A stretch of DNA of 64,000 nucleotides from an uncultured Oscillospiraceae bacterium (GTDB lineage Bacteria; Bacillota; Clostridia; Oscillospirales; Oscillospiraceae): NCBI GenBank assembly GCA_910587285.1, contig CAJULM010000001.1, positions 124,001 through 188,000 of the forward strand, read 5' to 3'. The notes beneath the pieces are model-generated. The model worked only from the letters and a program-made list of their open reading frames with translations, ran no database searches and was not told where the DNA came from. A program made the position numbers and the translations under genes. Shown here piece after piece: positions 25,478 through 33,284 of the stretch (positions are counted from its first letter, which is position 1; each line of letters begins with the position of its first letter).

Positions 25478-25801
25478 TCACGCCTCCTGGTATAATTCCA
25501 GAATCGCGCCGTCCTTCCAAACAAAAGCCAGCCGGTCGCCTTTTTCGTTGGCCTCCATGGGGCCGCAGATTACACTGTCCGCGTCGGCGACGTACTTCTC
25601 CAGGTCGTCCACCTTGTAGGCCACGTGGGGGTGGCGGTGAATCTCCTCCGGGAAGGGGGTGCCCTCCTCAAATTTCAAGTACTCGATTTTGTAGTCGTAG
25701 TCGTCTACGCAGCTCACCCAGAACTTGGCCCCCTCGTTGTAGACCATATTGGGCTTGCGGTTGGTAATGGGAATCCCGATGTGCATATACTCAGCGGACA
25801 T
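25478..25801 (-). CDS. VOC-superfamily (glyoxalase-like) protein
   Basis: 107 residues with the paired beta-alpha-beta-beta-beta pattern of vicinal-oxygen-chelate proteins: MHIGIPI at the start, RHPHVAYKVDDLEKYV in the middle and FVWKDGAILELYQ at the end, with His and Glu as possible metal ligands. Members are isomerases, lyases or dioxygenases. It is last in the operon after the LsrF-like and DhaK/DhaL genes; an isomerase role in that pathway is possible but inferred. AAAAGGAGG precedes ATG 25801. Confidence 0.75.
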   Translation of the reverse strand: MSAEYMHIGIPITNRKPNMVYNEGAKFWVSCVDDYDYKIEYLKFEEGTPFPEEIHRHPHVAYKVDDLEKYVADADSVICGPMEANEKGDRLAFVWKDGAILELYQEA

Positions 25802-25819
25802 ACTTTTTCCTCCTTTTGC

Positions 25820-26704
25820 TTACCGCTGGTTTTTCACTTCCTGATAGACCTCGTAGGCCTGAGCCGGGGTATAGCCCTCATGCACCACCTTGCCGATGGC
25901 TTGGGCCATACCCGCGGGAGAGTCGGACTGGAAGATGTTCCGGCCCATGTCCACCCCGTGCGCCCCCTCCTGGATCGCCCGGTAGGCCATCTCCAGGGCC
26001 TCCGGCTCCGGCAGCTTCTTGCCGCCCGCAATGACGATGGGCACGGGGCAGGCCGCCGCCACCCGCTCGAAGCCGTCGCAGTAGTAGCTCTTGACCACAT
26101 TGGCCCCGTTCTCCGCCAGTACCCGGGTGGCCAACAGGAAGAACTTCTCCGTGCGCTCCATCTCCTTTCCCACGGCCACCACCCCCAGGGTGGGGATGCC
26201 GTACCGGCTCCCCGCGTCGGCAGTCCGGGCCAGAAGCTCCAGGGAGCGGCTCTCGCCGGGAGAACCGATGAAGGTCTGCACCGCCATACAGTCGGCGTTC
26301 ATCTCAATGGCGCTGTCGATGCCGCAGGCGATGCCGCCGCCGTTGGACATATCATCGTAGAGAACTGTGGAATCGTAGGTCACCCGGACGCATTTCGCCG
26401 CCGGAACGACGGGGGAAATGCAGGAGCGAATAACTCCCCGGGTGCCCATGAGCACGTTTACATAGGGTATGAGGGGCGGGATCACCAAGTCGATACGCTC
26501 CAGCCCGGCGGTGGGTCCCATGATGTATCCGTGATCAAAGGCCAGCATAACGGTGTTGCCCGACTGGGGACGGAACATCCGGGCCAACCGGTTCTTCATT
26601 CCCCAGGCGCAGTGGGCGTTCCCCTTGACATAAAAGCCCTCCTGGGGGGCGGGCACGTCCAGATGGTAGTCGTGGGCCGCCTTGTTGCCGATGTTGTCAG
26701 CCAT
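25820..26704 (-). CDS. LsrF-like class I aldolase/thiolase
   Basis: 294 residues of the DeoC/FbaB fold. Stretches very like LsrF are visible: NTVMLAFDHGYIMGPTAGLE, VLMGTRGVIRS, CPVPIVIAGGKKLPEPEALE and GVDMGRNIFQSD, including the catalytic lysine region. LsrF transfers an acetyl group from the autoinducer-2-derived 3-hydroxy-5-phosphonooxypentane-2,4-dione to CoA. Here the kinase partner is a DhaK/DhaL pair instead of LsrK and no lsrABCD genes are present, so the true substrate is probably another phosphorylated ketose or dione. Confidence 0.88.
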   Translation of the reverse strand: MADNIGNKAAHDYHLDVPAPQEGFYVKGNAHCAWGMKNRLARMFRPQSGNTVMLAFDHGYIMGPTAGLERIDLVIPPLIPYVNVLMGTRGVIRSCISPVVPAAKCVRVTYDSTVLYDDMSNGGGIACGIDSAIEMNADCMAVQTFIGSPGESRSLELLARTADAGSRYGIPTLGVVAVGKEMERTEKFFLLATRVLAENGANVVKSYYCDGFERVAAACPVPIVIAGGKKLPEPEALEMAYRAIQEGAHGVDMGRNIFQSDSPAGMAQAIGKVVHEGYTPAQAYEVYQEVKNQR

Positions 26705-26707
26705 AGC

Positions 26708-27706
26708 TTACTCCTTGCTGTAGGCGGGGGTATGGCAGGGGGTGTTCCACAGGCGGATGAACTCCTCGTCCCACTTGGCGATGTTCATCTGGAAGCCGCC
26801 CGCCTCCTGCACGGTGAGAATCTCGCCCACCATACTGGCCACCACATCCACGCCCTTGGCCTTCAGAAACTCCACGGTATCCTTAAACAGCACCAGCATC
26901 TCCATCATGGTGGTGGCGCCGCAGCCGTTGATCATGACGAACGCCTTGTCCCCCGCCGCCAGCTCCAGCTTTTTGGACAGAGCGTCCGCCACGGTGGCCA
27001 CGGTGTCCTTGGCGGACATCATGGCCACCCGGATGCCGCCGCCCTCGCCGTGCTGGCCCGCGCCGATTTCCATCAGGTCGGTCTCGCCCAGGTCGCCAAA
27101 GGACATACCGTTCTGAGGGTGGGTGGCGTCGGTGGACTTGACGGTGACGGAGGCCATGCTGTCGGCATAGCGCTGGGCGATGGCGGCCACCTCGTCCAGA
27201 CTTTTGCCCTCCCGGGCCGCCGCCGCCGCGATGTGGTACAGGGCCACCGCCCCGGCAAGCCCCCGCTTGTTGTCCTCACCGTTGGGGTCATACTGAATCT
27301 CCTCGCCAGTGACCACCTGGCGCACGTTGAGCCCCGCCTTCTGCGCCAGCTTCATGGCCTGCTTGCCCGCCAGCTGGTCGCCGGCGTAGTTCAGGGTGAG
27401 CAGCAGCACGCCGTGGCCCTTGTCCGCCAGCTTCATGGCGTCGAATACCAGCTGGCCGTTGGGGGCGGCGAAGATGTCGCCTACCGCCTGAACGTCCAAC
27501 ATACCCTTGCCCACAAATCCAGCCTGAGCGGGCTCATGGCCGGAGCCGCCGTAGGTGACGATCGTAACTCGGTCAGCGTTGGCCAGGTCCTTACTGATGA
27601 CCAGGTGGCCGTCCACGTCCAGAATATCGGGCCAGGCCAGCCCCAGGCCGACGAGCTCCTCGTCAGTGATGGTCTCGGGAGCATTGATAAATTTCTTCAT
27701 TTTCAT
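26708..27706 (-). CDS. dhaK: DhaK-type dihydroxyacetone kinase subunit
   Basis: 332 residues. The N-terminal GGSGHEPAQAGFVG motif and the substrate-binding histidine in MEIGAGQHGEGG, which forms a covalent hemiaminal with ketone substrates in DhaK, are present. Paired with the DhaL subunit upstream. The partner DhaM of PTS-dependent systems is not in the window, so the kinase may be ATP-dependent and may act on a ketose such as erythrulose or another dihydroxyketone instead of dihydroxyacetone. Three bases separate it from the LsrF-like gene. Confidence 0.92.
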   Translation of the reverse strand: MKMKKFINAPETITDEELVGLGLAWPDILDVDGHLVISKDLANADRVTIVTYGGSGHEPAQAGFVGKGMLDVQAVGDIFAAPNGQLVFDAMKLADKGHGVLLLTLNYAGDQLAGKQAMKLAQKAGLNVRQVVTGEEIQYDPNGEDNKRGLAGAVALYHIAAAAAREGKSLDEVAAIAQRYADSMASVTVKSTDATHPQNGMSFGDLGETDLMEIGAGQHGEGGGIRVAMMSAKDTVATVADALSKKLELAAGDKAFVMINGCGATTMMEMLVLFKDTVEFLKAKGVDVVASMVGEILTVQEAGGFQMNIAKWDEEFIRLWNTPCHTPAYSKE

Positions 27707-27730
27707 GGAACATACCTCTCCTTCAAAATT

Positions 27731-28345
27731 TTAAGCCTTCGCCAAACCCTGGAAGAAATAGGACATTGACACCGCCCCGGCGTCCGGGGTGCCGATGGTC
27801 TGGGCCCCATAGCTCTTGGCCCGACCGAATTTGGACACAAATCCCTTGCTGTCCTCCGCCCCTTGGACGGCCGCCTGAGCGGCCAGGGACAGCAGCTCGG
27901 CCTCATCGCCCCCCTGATAGGCGGCGATGATCTTGCTGGCGGGAATCAGGGCATCCATCATGGTCTTGTCTCCCACCTTTGCCCCGGACATATCGTCCAG
28001 CTCCTCCAGCGCCTTGGCAAAAATGGCCTTCAGCCCCGCCACGTCGATCTCGTCTCCCTCCGGGGCGTCCTCCTGCAACCCGTCCAGCCAGGTGTTCCAC
28101 AGGGGGACCGCGCTGCCGCCATTCAACGTCATAACAGCCATGGCCGCGTCGTCCAGCATAGCGCGGATGCCGCCCTCCGACTGGTCCACCGCACGGTCGA
28201 TCGCCCCCGCGATCTTGGCCATCGTCAAACCGTGGTCGGCGTCGCCAAATCGGGAGTCGATTTCCGTCAGTTCGGCCTCCGCCGACAGCACCGATGCGCA
28301 AGCGTGTTTCAGCCGCGCTGCAAGTTCGGCTTTTGTCATGCTCAT
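27731..28345 (-). CDS. dhaL: DhaL-type dihydroxyacetone kinase subunit
   Basis: 204 residues, all alpha. The nucleotide/Mg motif is seen as EIDSRFGDADHGLTM, then LNGGSAVPLWNTW and VGDKTMMDALIPA, as in DhaL. The family usually reads GDGDHG; GDADHG is a mild variant. It is the first gene of the operon. GGAGGTGAG stands close before ATG 28345; ATG 28339 is also possible. It would phosphorylate the substrate bound to DhaK. Confidence 0.9.
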   Translation of the reverse strand: MSMTKAELAARLKHACASVLSAEAELTEIDSRFGDADHGLTMAKIAGAIDRAVDQSEGGIRAMLDDAAMAVMTLNGGSAVPLWNTWLDGLQEDAPEGDEIDVAGLKAIFAKALEELDDMSGAKVGDKTMMDALIPASKIIAAYQGGDEAELLSLAAQAAVQGAEDSKGFVSKFGRAKSYGAQTIGTPDAGAVSMSYFFQGLAKA

Positions 28346-28384
28346 CTCACCTCCGAAATTTTGTTTTGTTACGTCCGTGCAACA

Positions 28385-28413
28385 ACAATATCACGTTTTG
28401 TAACATAAGTCAA
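28385..28413 (-). promoter_or_regulatory. Promoter of the dhaL-dhaK-lsrF-like operon
   Basis: Minus strand TTGACT (28413-28408), 17-bp spacer, TATTGT (28390-28385). TGTTAC words at the spacer and again near 28368 resemble one in the SorC promoter (29487) and may be regulator sites. Confidence 0.65.
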
Positions 28414-28475
28414 CGTTTAACGGCATTTCCCCTATTTTGCACAGTTTAGCCGCTCGTTATCTGTGTGAAACAGAC

Positions 28476-28518
28476 AAAAAATTAACACCCTGAATCGTCA
28501 GCACGATTCAGAGTGTTA
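28476..28518 (-). terminator. Rho-independent terminator of the SorC regulator gene
   Basis: A 15-bp stem (28483-28497 with 28504-28518, G-T wobble) followed on the minus strand by ATTTTTTG. Confidence 0.88.
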
Positions 28519-28524
28519 CAAATA

Positions 28525-29460
28525 CTACTTCCTTGCGAGCAATCCCTTTACAAGCTCAGCCCGGGCCACCAAATGGGTGAACACTCCGGTCCTTAGCGCA
28601 CCCTCCAACGCCTTCACGCTGGTGTTAGCAGAACACACCCCAATGATATTGGGACACCGCCGGAGGGTGTCAATGGGGATTTGGATGGCAAAGTCCTGTT
28701 CCGATTGAATCACCGTCCCCGTCTCGTTGAAATAGTAGACCAGCATCCGTCCACAGGCCCGCTGGCGTTGGAGCAAGCCGCCGTATCGAACCAGGGAGGC
28801 AAAGTCGGGGCTGGAGGGGTAGTCCCCGATATTGACCAGCGCCGTGTCTAACCGTTCCCACTGCTGGTAAATCTGGCGGTAAACCTCAGTGGAGCACAGC
28901 ACCTGTTTTTCCTCCAAGCTCTCCGGCAGAGCCGGGAGGTAGAGAAAATGGGGGAAGGCCCCCAGCTGTTGGGCCATCACCCGGACCGTCTCGTTGGACT
29001 GGTAATTCCGGGCCGGGATGCTGGCGTTGCCCACCAGGGGACAGATATCGGTGACGCTGCTGTCCAACTGGGGATTCTCCTCCAACCAGGTCACCAGCTG
29101 GCCGATTAGATACCCCCAGCCCACTCCCAGCCGCCGGGCCCCCAGCTGTCCCAGCAGCTCCACCGCCCCCTGGGACAGCTGCCGGTTGGTGGCGTCATTG
29201 TCCTCGCCGTCCTCCACCAGCACGCCGCCATGGATGGACCCAGACAGCCGCAACCGGTCCATGAGCCCGGCCGACTGGGCCCCCGGCTCATGAACTGTAA
29301 TCTCCACAATGCCCAGTTCCCGGGCTTCGGACAGCATCCGGCTGATCAGCGGGCGGGACACTCCCAACTCCTGGGCAATATCGCTTTGTTTTTGGTCATC
29401 CAAGTAGTATCTCCTGGCTACATAGGCCAGTTTTTTTTGTTTCTCCAAATTAAGCCCCAC
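28525..29460 (-). CDS. SorC-family transcriptional regulator
   Basis: About 311 residues from GTG 29460 (AAGGAG seven bases ahead; TTG 29481 lacks a ribosome site). N-terminal HTH: KQSDIAQELGVSRPLISRML, then the SorC sugar-binding domain with GVGWGYLIGQLV and CPLVGNASIPARNYQ. SorC/LsrR/DeoR-like regulators respond to phosphorylated sugars. The LsrF-like enzyme and the DhaK/DhaL kinase downstream would make such a ligand, so it is the likely regulator of that operon. It has its own terminator and promoter. Confidence 0.9.
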   Translation of the reverse strand: MGLNLEKQKKLAYVARRYYLDDQKQSDIAQELGVSRPLISRMLSEARELGIVEITVHEPGAQSAGLMDRLRLSGSIHGGVLVEDGEDNDATNRQLSQGAVELLGQLGARRLGVGWGYLIGQLVTWLEENPQLDSSVTDICPLVGNASIPARNYQSNETVRVMAQQLGAFPHFLYLPALPESLEEKQVLCSTEVYRQIYQQWERLDTALVNIGDYPSSPDFASLVRYGGLLQRQRACGRMLVYYFNETGTVIQSEQDFAIQIPIDTLRRCPNIIGVCSANTSVKALEGALRTGVFTHLVARAELVKGLLARK

Positions 29461-29507
29461 AAGGTTGCTCCTTATGCTCAAGATGTGTTACATATGTTAT
29501 AAACTTA

Positions 29508-29536
29508 TTTATAGCATAAAAAGCGCAGCAATACAA
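29508..29536 (-). promoter_or_regulatory. Promoter of the SorC regulator gene
   Basis: Minus strand TTGTAT (29536-29531), 17-bp spacer, TATAAA (29513-29508). A TATAAA-TAAG-TTTATA dyad (29498-29513) overlaps the -10 box and may be an autoregulatory site. Confidence 0.65.
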
Positions 29537-29615
29537 GTGCGGAAAGCACATGATTCACCTCACGCTGCTGCCGATCCCGCAGATGGCGCCCACAGCGCTG
29601 GCAATCAGAGCCATA

Positions 29616-30731
29616 TCACATAGGTTTTAACAGAACCAGCGCCCGCTGTAGGCGTGGCAAGGCATAGGAGAAAAAATCCTGGTAGACCCCGCAGTAGTAA
29701 TTCCGCCCCAACCCATCCGCCCCCTCCAGCCGGTCCCGGCGGCAGCCATTGCGGCACAGGAAATACCATTGGCACTCCCGGCACTCCGCCGGAACTTGCT
29801 GGGACTGCCGGATGAAGCCCAACTCCTCTCTGGCTTTATCCAGCTCCGCCCAGGTATCCTGTAGGATATTTCCCAGCCGGAACTGGTCCAGCCCGTAGAA
29901 GTCACAGGGGTAGACGCTCCCATCCGCCTCCACAAGATACTGAGGCCCGCAGCACCCCACCATGGAACACTGCTCCGGGGCGTGTCCGGCCAGCATCCAC
30001 AGCAGGTTGTCAAAATAGCGGATAGACCAGTACCGCCCTTGCTCCAGCTCGCCGTACCACAGATCGAACAGCGTTTTCAGAAATTCCCCGTACCGGGCCG
30101 GGGTGAGGGAGTAGTCCTCTCCCCCCCGCTCTCCCTCCAGGGGGTCTAAGCAAGGGATATACTGCTGGAAGCGGAAGCCCGCCCCGCACAGGGTCGTGAA
30201 CACCTTCCGGATATGCCGGGCCAGATAGCCGGTCACCACAGTGAGGACGTTAAATTCCACTCCGCCCTCTTCCAGCAGGCGGGCAGCCCGCAGCACTTTA
30301 TCGTAGGTGCCCTTGTCCGCCCCGTCCCGGCGGAACCTATCGTGGCAGGCCCGGTTCCCGTCCAGGGAAAGGCCCACCAGGAAGTGGTTTTCCCGCAAGA
30401 AGCAGCTCCAATCCCGATCCAGCAGGGTGCCGTTGGTCTGGATGGCGTACCGCACCGCCACCCCTCGCGGGATCCTCTGTCCCGCCTGGGCGACAAAATC
30501 CCGGAAAAAATCCAGCCCTGCCAGGGTGGGCTCACCGCCCTGGAACAAGAAGGAGATGGAGCCCTCTGCTACCCCAGCCGCCTTTTCAATGAGCGCGCGG
30601 CTCACCTCATTGGACATCAGGCCGTAGTTGGGCACAGCCCGAGCCCCGGCCTCATCGGCGTAAAAGCAGTATGTGCAGCGCAGATTGCAGGCGCTGGAGG
30701 CGGGCTTCAAGAGAATACTCAGGGGCGGCAT
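29616..30731 (-). CDS. Anaerobic sulfatase-maturating enzyme (radical SAM/SPASM)
   Basis: 371 residues. The radical SAM cluster motif is CNLRCTYCFY at about residues 14-23, followed by FQGGEPTL and a SPASM cysteine-rich C-terminus (CSMVGCCGPQ, YPCDFYGLDQF, CRECQWYFLCRNGC). This matches anSME enzymes, which oxidise an active-site cysteine or serine of sulfatases to formylglycine without oxygen. It ends the operon that also carries a Cys-type sulfatase, so the pair is self-consistent. AAGGGAGG precedes ATG 30731. Confidence 0.93.
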   Translation of the reverse strand: MPPLSILLKPASSACNLRCTYCFYADEAGARAVPNYGLMSNEVSRALIEKAAGVAEGSISFLFQGGEPTLAGLDFFRDFVAQAGQRIPRGVAVRYAIQTNGTLLDRDWSCFLRENHFLVGLSLDGNRACHDRFRRDGADKGTYDKVLRAARLLEEGGVEFNVLTVVTGYLARHIRKVFTTLCGAGFRFQQYIPCLDPLEGERGGEDYSLTPARYGEFLKTLFDLWYGELEQGRYWSIRYFDNLLWMLAGHAPEQCSMVGCCGPQYLVEADGSVYPCDFYGLDQFRLGNILQDTWAELDKAREELGFIRQSQQVPAECRECQWYFLCRNGCRRDRLEGADGLGRNYYCGVYQDFFSYALPRLQRALVLLKPM

Positions 30732-30753
30732 GGCGGCGTCCTCCCTTGTTTCG

Positions 30754-31872
30754 TCAAATTTTTGTCGTCCGGGCGGGGCCCACGGTCCGCCCCAGATAGA
30801 TCTTCGGGGCCAGCACGTAGGTGTACCCCAGGTCGTCGCAGTCCTTATTCCGGATCATCCGCATCAGCCGAGAGGCCACCTCCTGGCCAATCCGGTAGCC
30901 CTGATGGATGGAGCACGTGACTCCCTGCTCCTCCCAGTCATCGTTGGAGTAGTCGAAACACACCAGGGAGCAGTCCTGGGGCACCCGTTTTCCCTGCTTC
31001 TCCAGCACCTGCCGCACCAACTGGTAGATCATGTAATTGCAGCACACCACTGCCGTGCATTGGGGCAGCTGCTTCAAAAAATGGTCGATGGAGCGAGTGA
31101 AGCGGGCGTCATGGGCCTCGTCGGAAACGCACCACTTGACATAATCATCCTGGTATTCCACCCCGTTTTTTTGCAGAACGGCGGCCATCCCCTGGAATTT
31201 CTCAATGCTCTGGTAGTTGTCGGAGACAAATATCCCCGCGATGTTCCGATGCCCCTCCCGAATCAGCAAACCGATGAGTTCTTCGGCGCACCGTGGGTCA
31301 TTGACCACTACCCGAGGGCATTTCAGATTTTTATAATAGTTGTTGTAGAAAATGACCGGGATTCGCTTCTGATAGATCCGCTGGTAGCAGTCCAGATTGG
31401 GGTTCAGCAGGCTGGCCTTCACCCCGTCCACGATGAAGCCCCGGAAGCCCTGATCCATCACCGCGGTGAGACAGCGGCGCTCGTTGGCAAATTTATTGTC
31501 TGTCAGGAATGTGCGCAAATCCACCTGGTCGGGAGGCAGAATGCTGCGGATCCCATCCATCAGACTGGAATTGGCGTTGCCGTCCTGCCCCTGGAGAATC
31601 AGGCCAATCTTGAGCCTGTCCCCGCTGCCCCCCAGCTCCCAGGACAGGGCGGCCCCCTTGTTGATATAGGTGCCGCTCCCCCGCACCCGGCGGAGCAAGC
31701 CCTCCTGGGTCAGCCGGTCCAGTGCGCGGCGCACCGTCTCCCGGCTGACGGACAGCCGCCGGCTCAAGGCGTTTTCCGAGGGTATTTTTGAGCTATTGGA
31801 GAACTTGTTCTCCTCAATGTAGGCCCGCACCCAGAGATATACGGCCTCTGATTTCCGATCCATCCCACTCAT
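30754..31872 (-). CDS. GntR-HTH/LacI-type sensor hybrid regulator (AraR-like)
   Basis: 372 residues. N-terminal GntR winged helix: KIPSENALSRRLSVSRETVR and LLRRVRGSGTYI. The rest is a periplasmic-binding-protein fold as in LacI/GalR proteins (LKIGLILQG, GFIVDGVKAS, IFVSDNYQSIEKFQG, CSLVCFDYSND). AraR of Bacillus has this layout and is released from DNA by its sugar. It lies between the sulfatase and anSME genes and probably controls the tctC-to-anSME operon with a sugar or sulfated sugar as effector. Confidence 0.9.
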   Translation of the reverse strand: MSGMDRKSEAVYLWVRAYIEENKFSNSSKIPSENALSRRLSVSRETVRRALDRLTQEGLLRRVRGSGTYINKGAALSWELGGSGDRLKIGLILQGQDGNANSSLMDGIRSILPPDQVDLRTFLTDNKFANERRCLTAVMDQGFRGFIVDGVKASLLNPNLDCYQRIYQKRIPVIFYNNYYKNLKCPRVVVNDPRCAEELIGLLIREGHRNIAGIFVSDNYQSIEKFQGMAAVLQKNGVEYQDDYVKWCVSDEAHDARFTRSIDHFLKQLPQCTAVVCCNYMIYQLVRQVLEKQGKRVPQDCSLVCFDYSNDDWEEQGVTCSIHQGYRIGQEVASRLMRMIRNKDCDDLGYTYVLAPKIYLGRTVGPARTTKI

Positions 31873-31890
31873 ATGCTCCCCCCTGGGCAG

Positions 31891-31924
31891 AAACCCAAGG
31901 GCGGCAAATGCCGCCCTTGGGTTT
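31891..31924. terminator. Hairpin between sulfatase and regulator genes
   Basis: A perfect 16-bp stem with a two-base loop, TTTT on the right-hand side and TTTCTG on the minus side; probably a partial terminator on the minus strand. Confidence 0.7.
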
Positions 31925-31928
31925 TGGT

Positions 31929-33281
31929 CTAATCCGTAATGACAGGCCGCACGCCCTCCGCCTGCTCAATCCAGTCCAGCAGGCGTTCCCGCAGCTCTGC
32001 CTTCACCTGGGCATATGCGGGGTCGGCCACCACGTTGTTCATCTGGTGGGGGTCCCGGTCCATATCGTACAGGAAGTCGTCGGCGTACACATCCGCCGCA
32101 GCCTCCTCGCCGCCGTTGACGCCGGGGGCGTAGACCGAATACAGGTAGTCCGCCGTGCGCAGGCAGCGTCCCACCCGGCTCTCTGAAATCTGGGCAAAGG
32201 CCTCGTTGGCTCTATTATCGTCCTTTTTTTCTACCACGTCAAGGAGATTTTCCCCGATCATAGCTTCCCCCACATCCACTCCGGCCAGGGCCAGGATGGT
32301 TTTGGGCAGGCTGGCGGTGCTCACAATCTCCTCCACCGCCACGCCGCCCTGGAAGGGCCCGCCCGCGATCACCAGGGGCACATGGAGGGCCGCGTCGTGG
32401 CAGGACCGCTTATAGTCGTCGTAGCCGTTCAGATGCCCATCCCGGTTGCGGGTCATAAAATGAGAGCCGTGGTCGGAGGCGAAGATGATGACCGTATTGT
32501 CATACAGCCCCTCATCCTTCAGCCGCTGTACCAGCCGCCCCAGGTTCTCGTCCAGGCTGGCGCACTGGCCCAGATAGTCGGGGTACTCCTCCGCCGCGTT
32601 GCCCCCCAGGGCCTTCAGATCCTCCGGCAGCACAAAATTTTTAAACCGCTCTTTGGAGCCGTCGGGGCCCTCGTAGTGCTTCCGGTCATTCTGATGGTGG
32701 GGTTCGATTTGGGAGATGGTCATGAAGAAGGGCTTTTTGCGGTCATAGGTATCAAAGAAATGCAGTGCCAAATCGTTGATGCAGTCCGCCCGGTAGCCCT
32801 GGAAGTCCACCCGGTTGTTGTCCTCGTCAAATACGAAGCCATCATATCCGTGGGAGGTAAACTCCAGCACGTCCGCCGCCCGCCAGTAACCGGTATATCC
32901 CCCCCGCAGTTCCTTGGGGATGGCTGTGACGGTGTGGTCGATGGTGGGGGGCTTCTCCAGCTCGCCGTCGCTGGCCAAGTGCCATTTGCCGATGTAGGCG
33001 GTCTCATAGCCCGCCTCCTCGATATAGCTGCCCAGGGTCTTGACATTGGCAGGGAGCATGATGTTGTTGCGGAAGCAGCCCGTCTCGGTGGGCCATTTGC
33101 CCGTCTGGAACAGGGCCCGGCAGGGGCCGCACACCGGCTGAGGAGAGAAGGCATTATCGAACTTGACTCCCTCCCGGGCCAGCGCGTCTAAGTTGGGTGT
33201 GATATCCAGGGGCTGTCCAAAGCACCCGCAGGTGTCCCACCGCTGCTGGTCTGTAAAATAGAAAATGATGTTATTGGGCAT
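31929..33281 (-). CDS. Cys-type sulfatase, cytoplasmic
   Basis: 450 residues of the alkaline-phosphatase fold. The N-terminal metal site FTDQQRWDTCG, the modification motif VCGPCRALFQTGKWP (C-x-P-x-R form, cysteine to formylglycine), and ASDHGSHF plus GKWHL are all in place. No signal peptide is present, so the sulfate ester must reach the cytoplasm, presumably through the adjacent transporter. Sulfatases in this family act on sulfated sugars or aryl sulfates; the substrate is unknown. It starts 3 bp after the tctA stop. Confidence 0.93.
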   Translation of the reverse strand: MPNNIIFYFTDQQRWDTCGCFGQPLDITPNLDALAREGVKFDNAFSPQPVCGPCRALFQTGKWPTETGCFRNNIMLPANVKTLGSYIEEAGYETAYIGKWHLASDGELEKPPTIDHTVTAIPKELRGGYTGYWRAADVLEFTSHGYDGFVFDEDNNRVDFQGYRADCINDLALHFFDTYDRKKPFFMTISQIEPHHQNDRKHYEGPDGSKERFKNFVLPEDLKALGGNAAEEYPDYLGQCASLDENLGRLVQRLKDEGLYDNTVIIFASDHGSHFMTRNRDGHLNGYDDYKRSCHDAALHVPLVIAGGPFQGGVAVEEIVSTASLPKTILALAGVDVGEAMIGENLLDVVEKKDDNRANEAFAQISESRVGRCLRTADYLYSVYAPGVNGGEEAAADVYADDFLYDMDRDPHQMNNVVADPAYAQVKAELRERLLDWIEQAEGVRPVITD

Positions 33282-33284
33282 AGA

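Noticed and set aside
25820..28345. Autoinducer-2 uptake operon (lsr)
   Set aside because: Only the LsrF-like protein and a SorC regulator fit; LsrK, LsrB, the ABC transporter and LsrG are not present, and a DhaK/DhaL kinase is.
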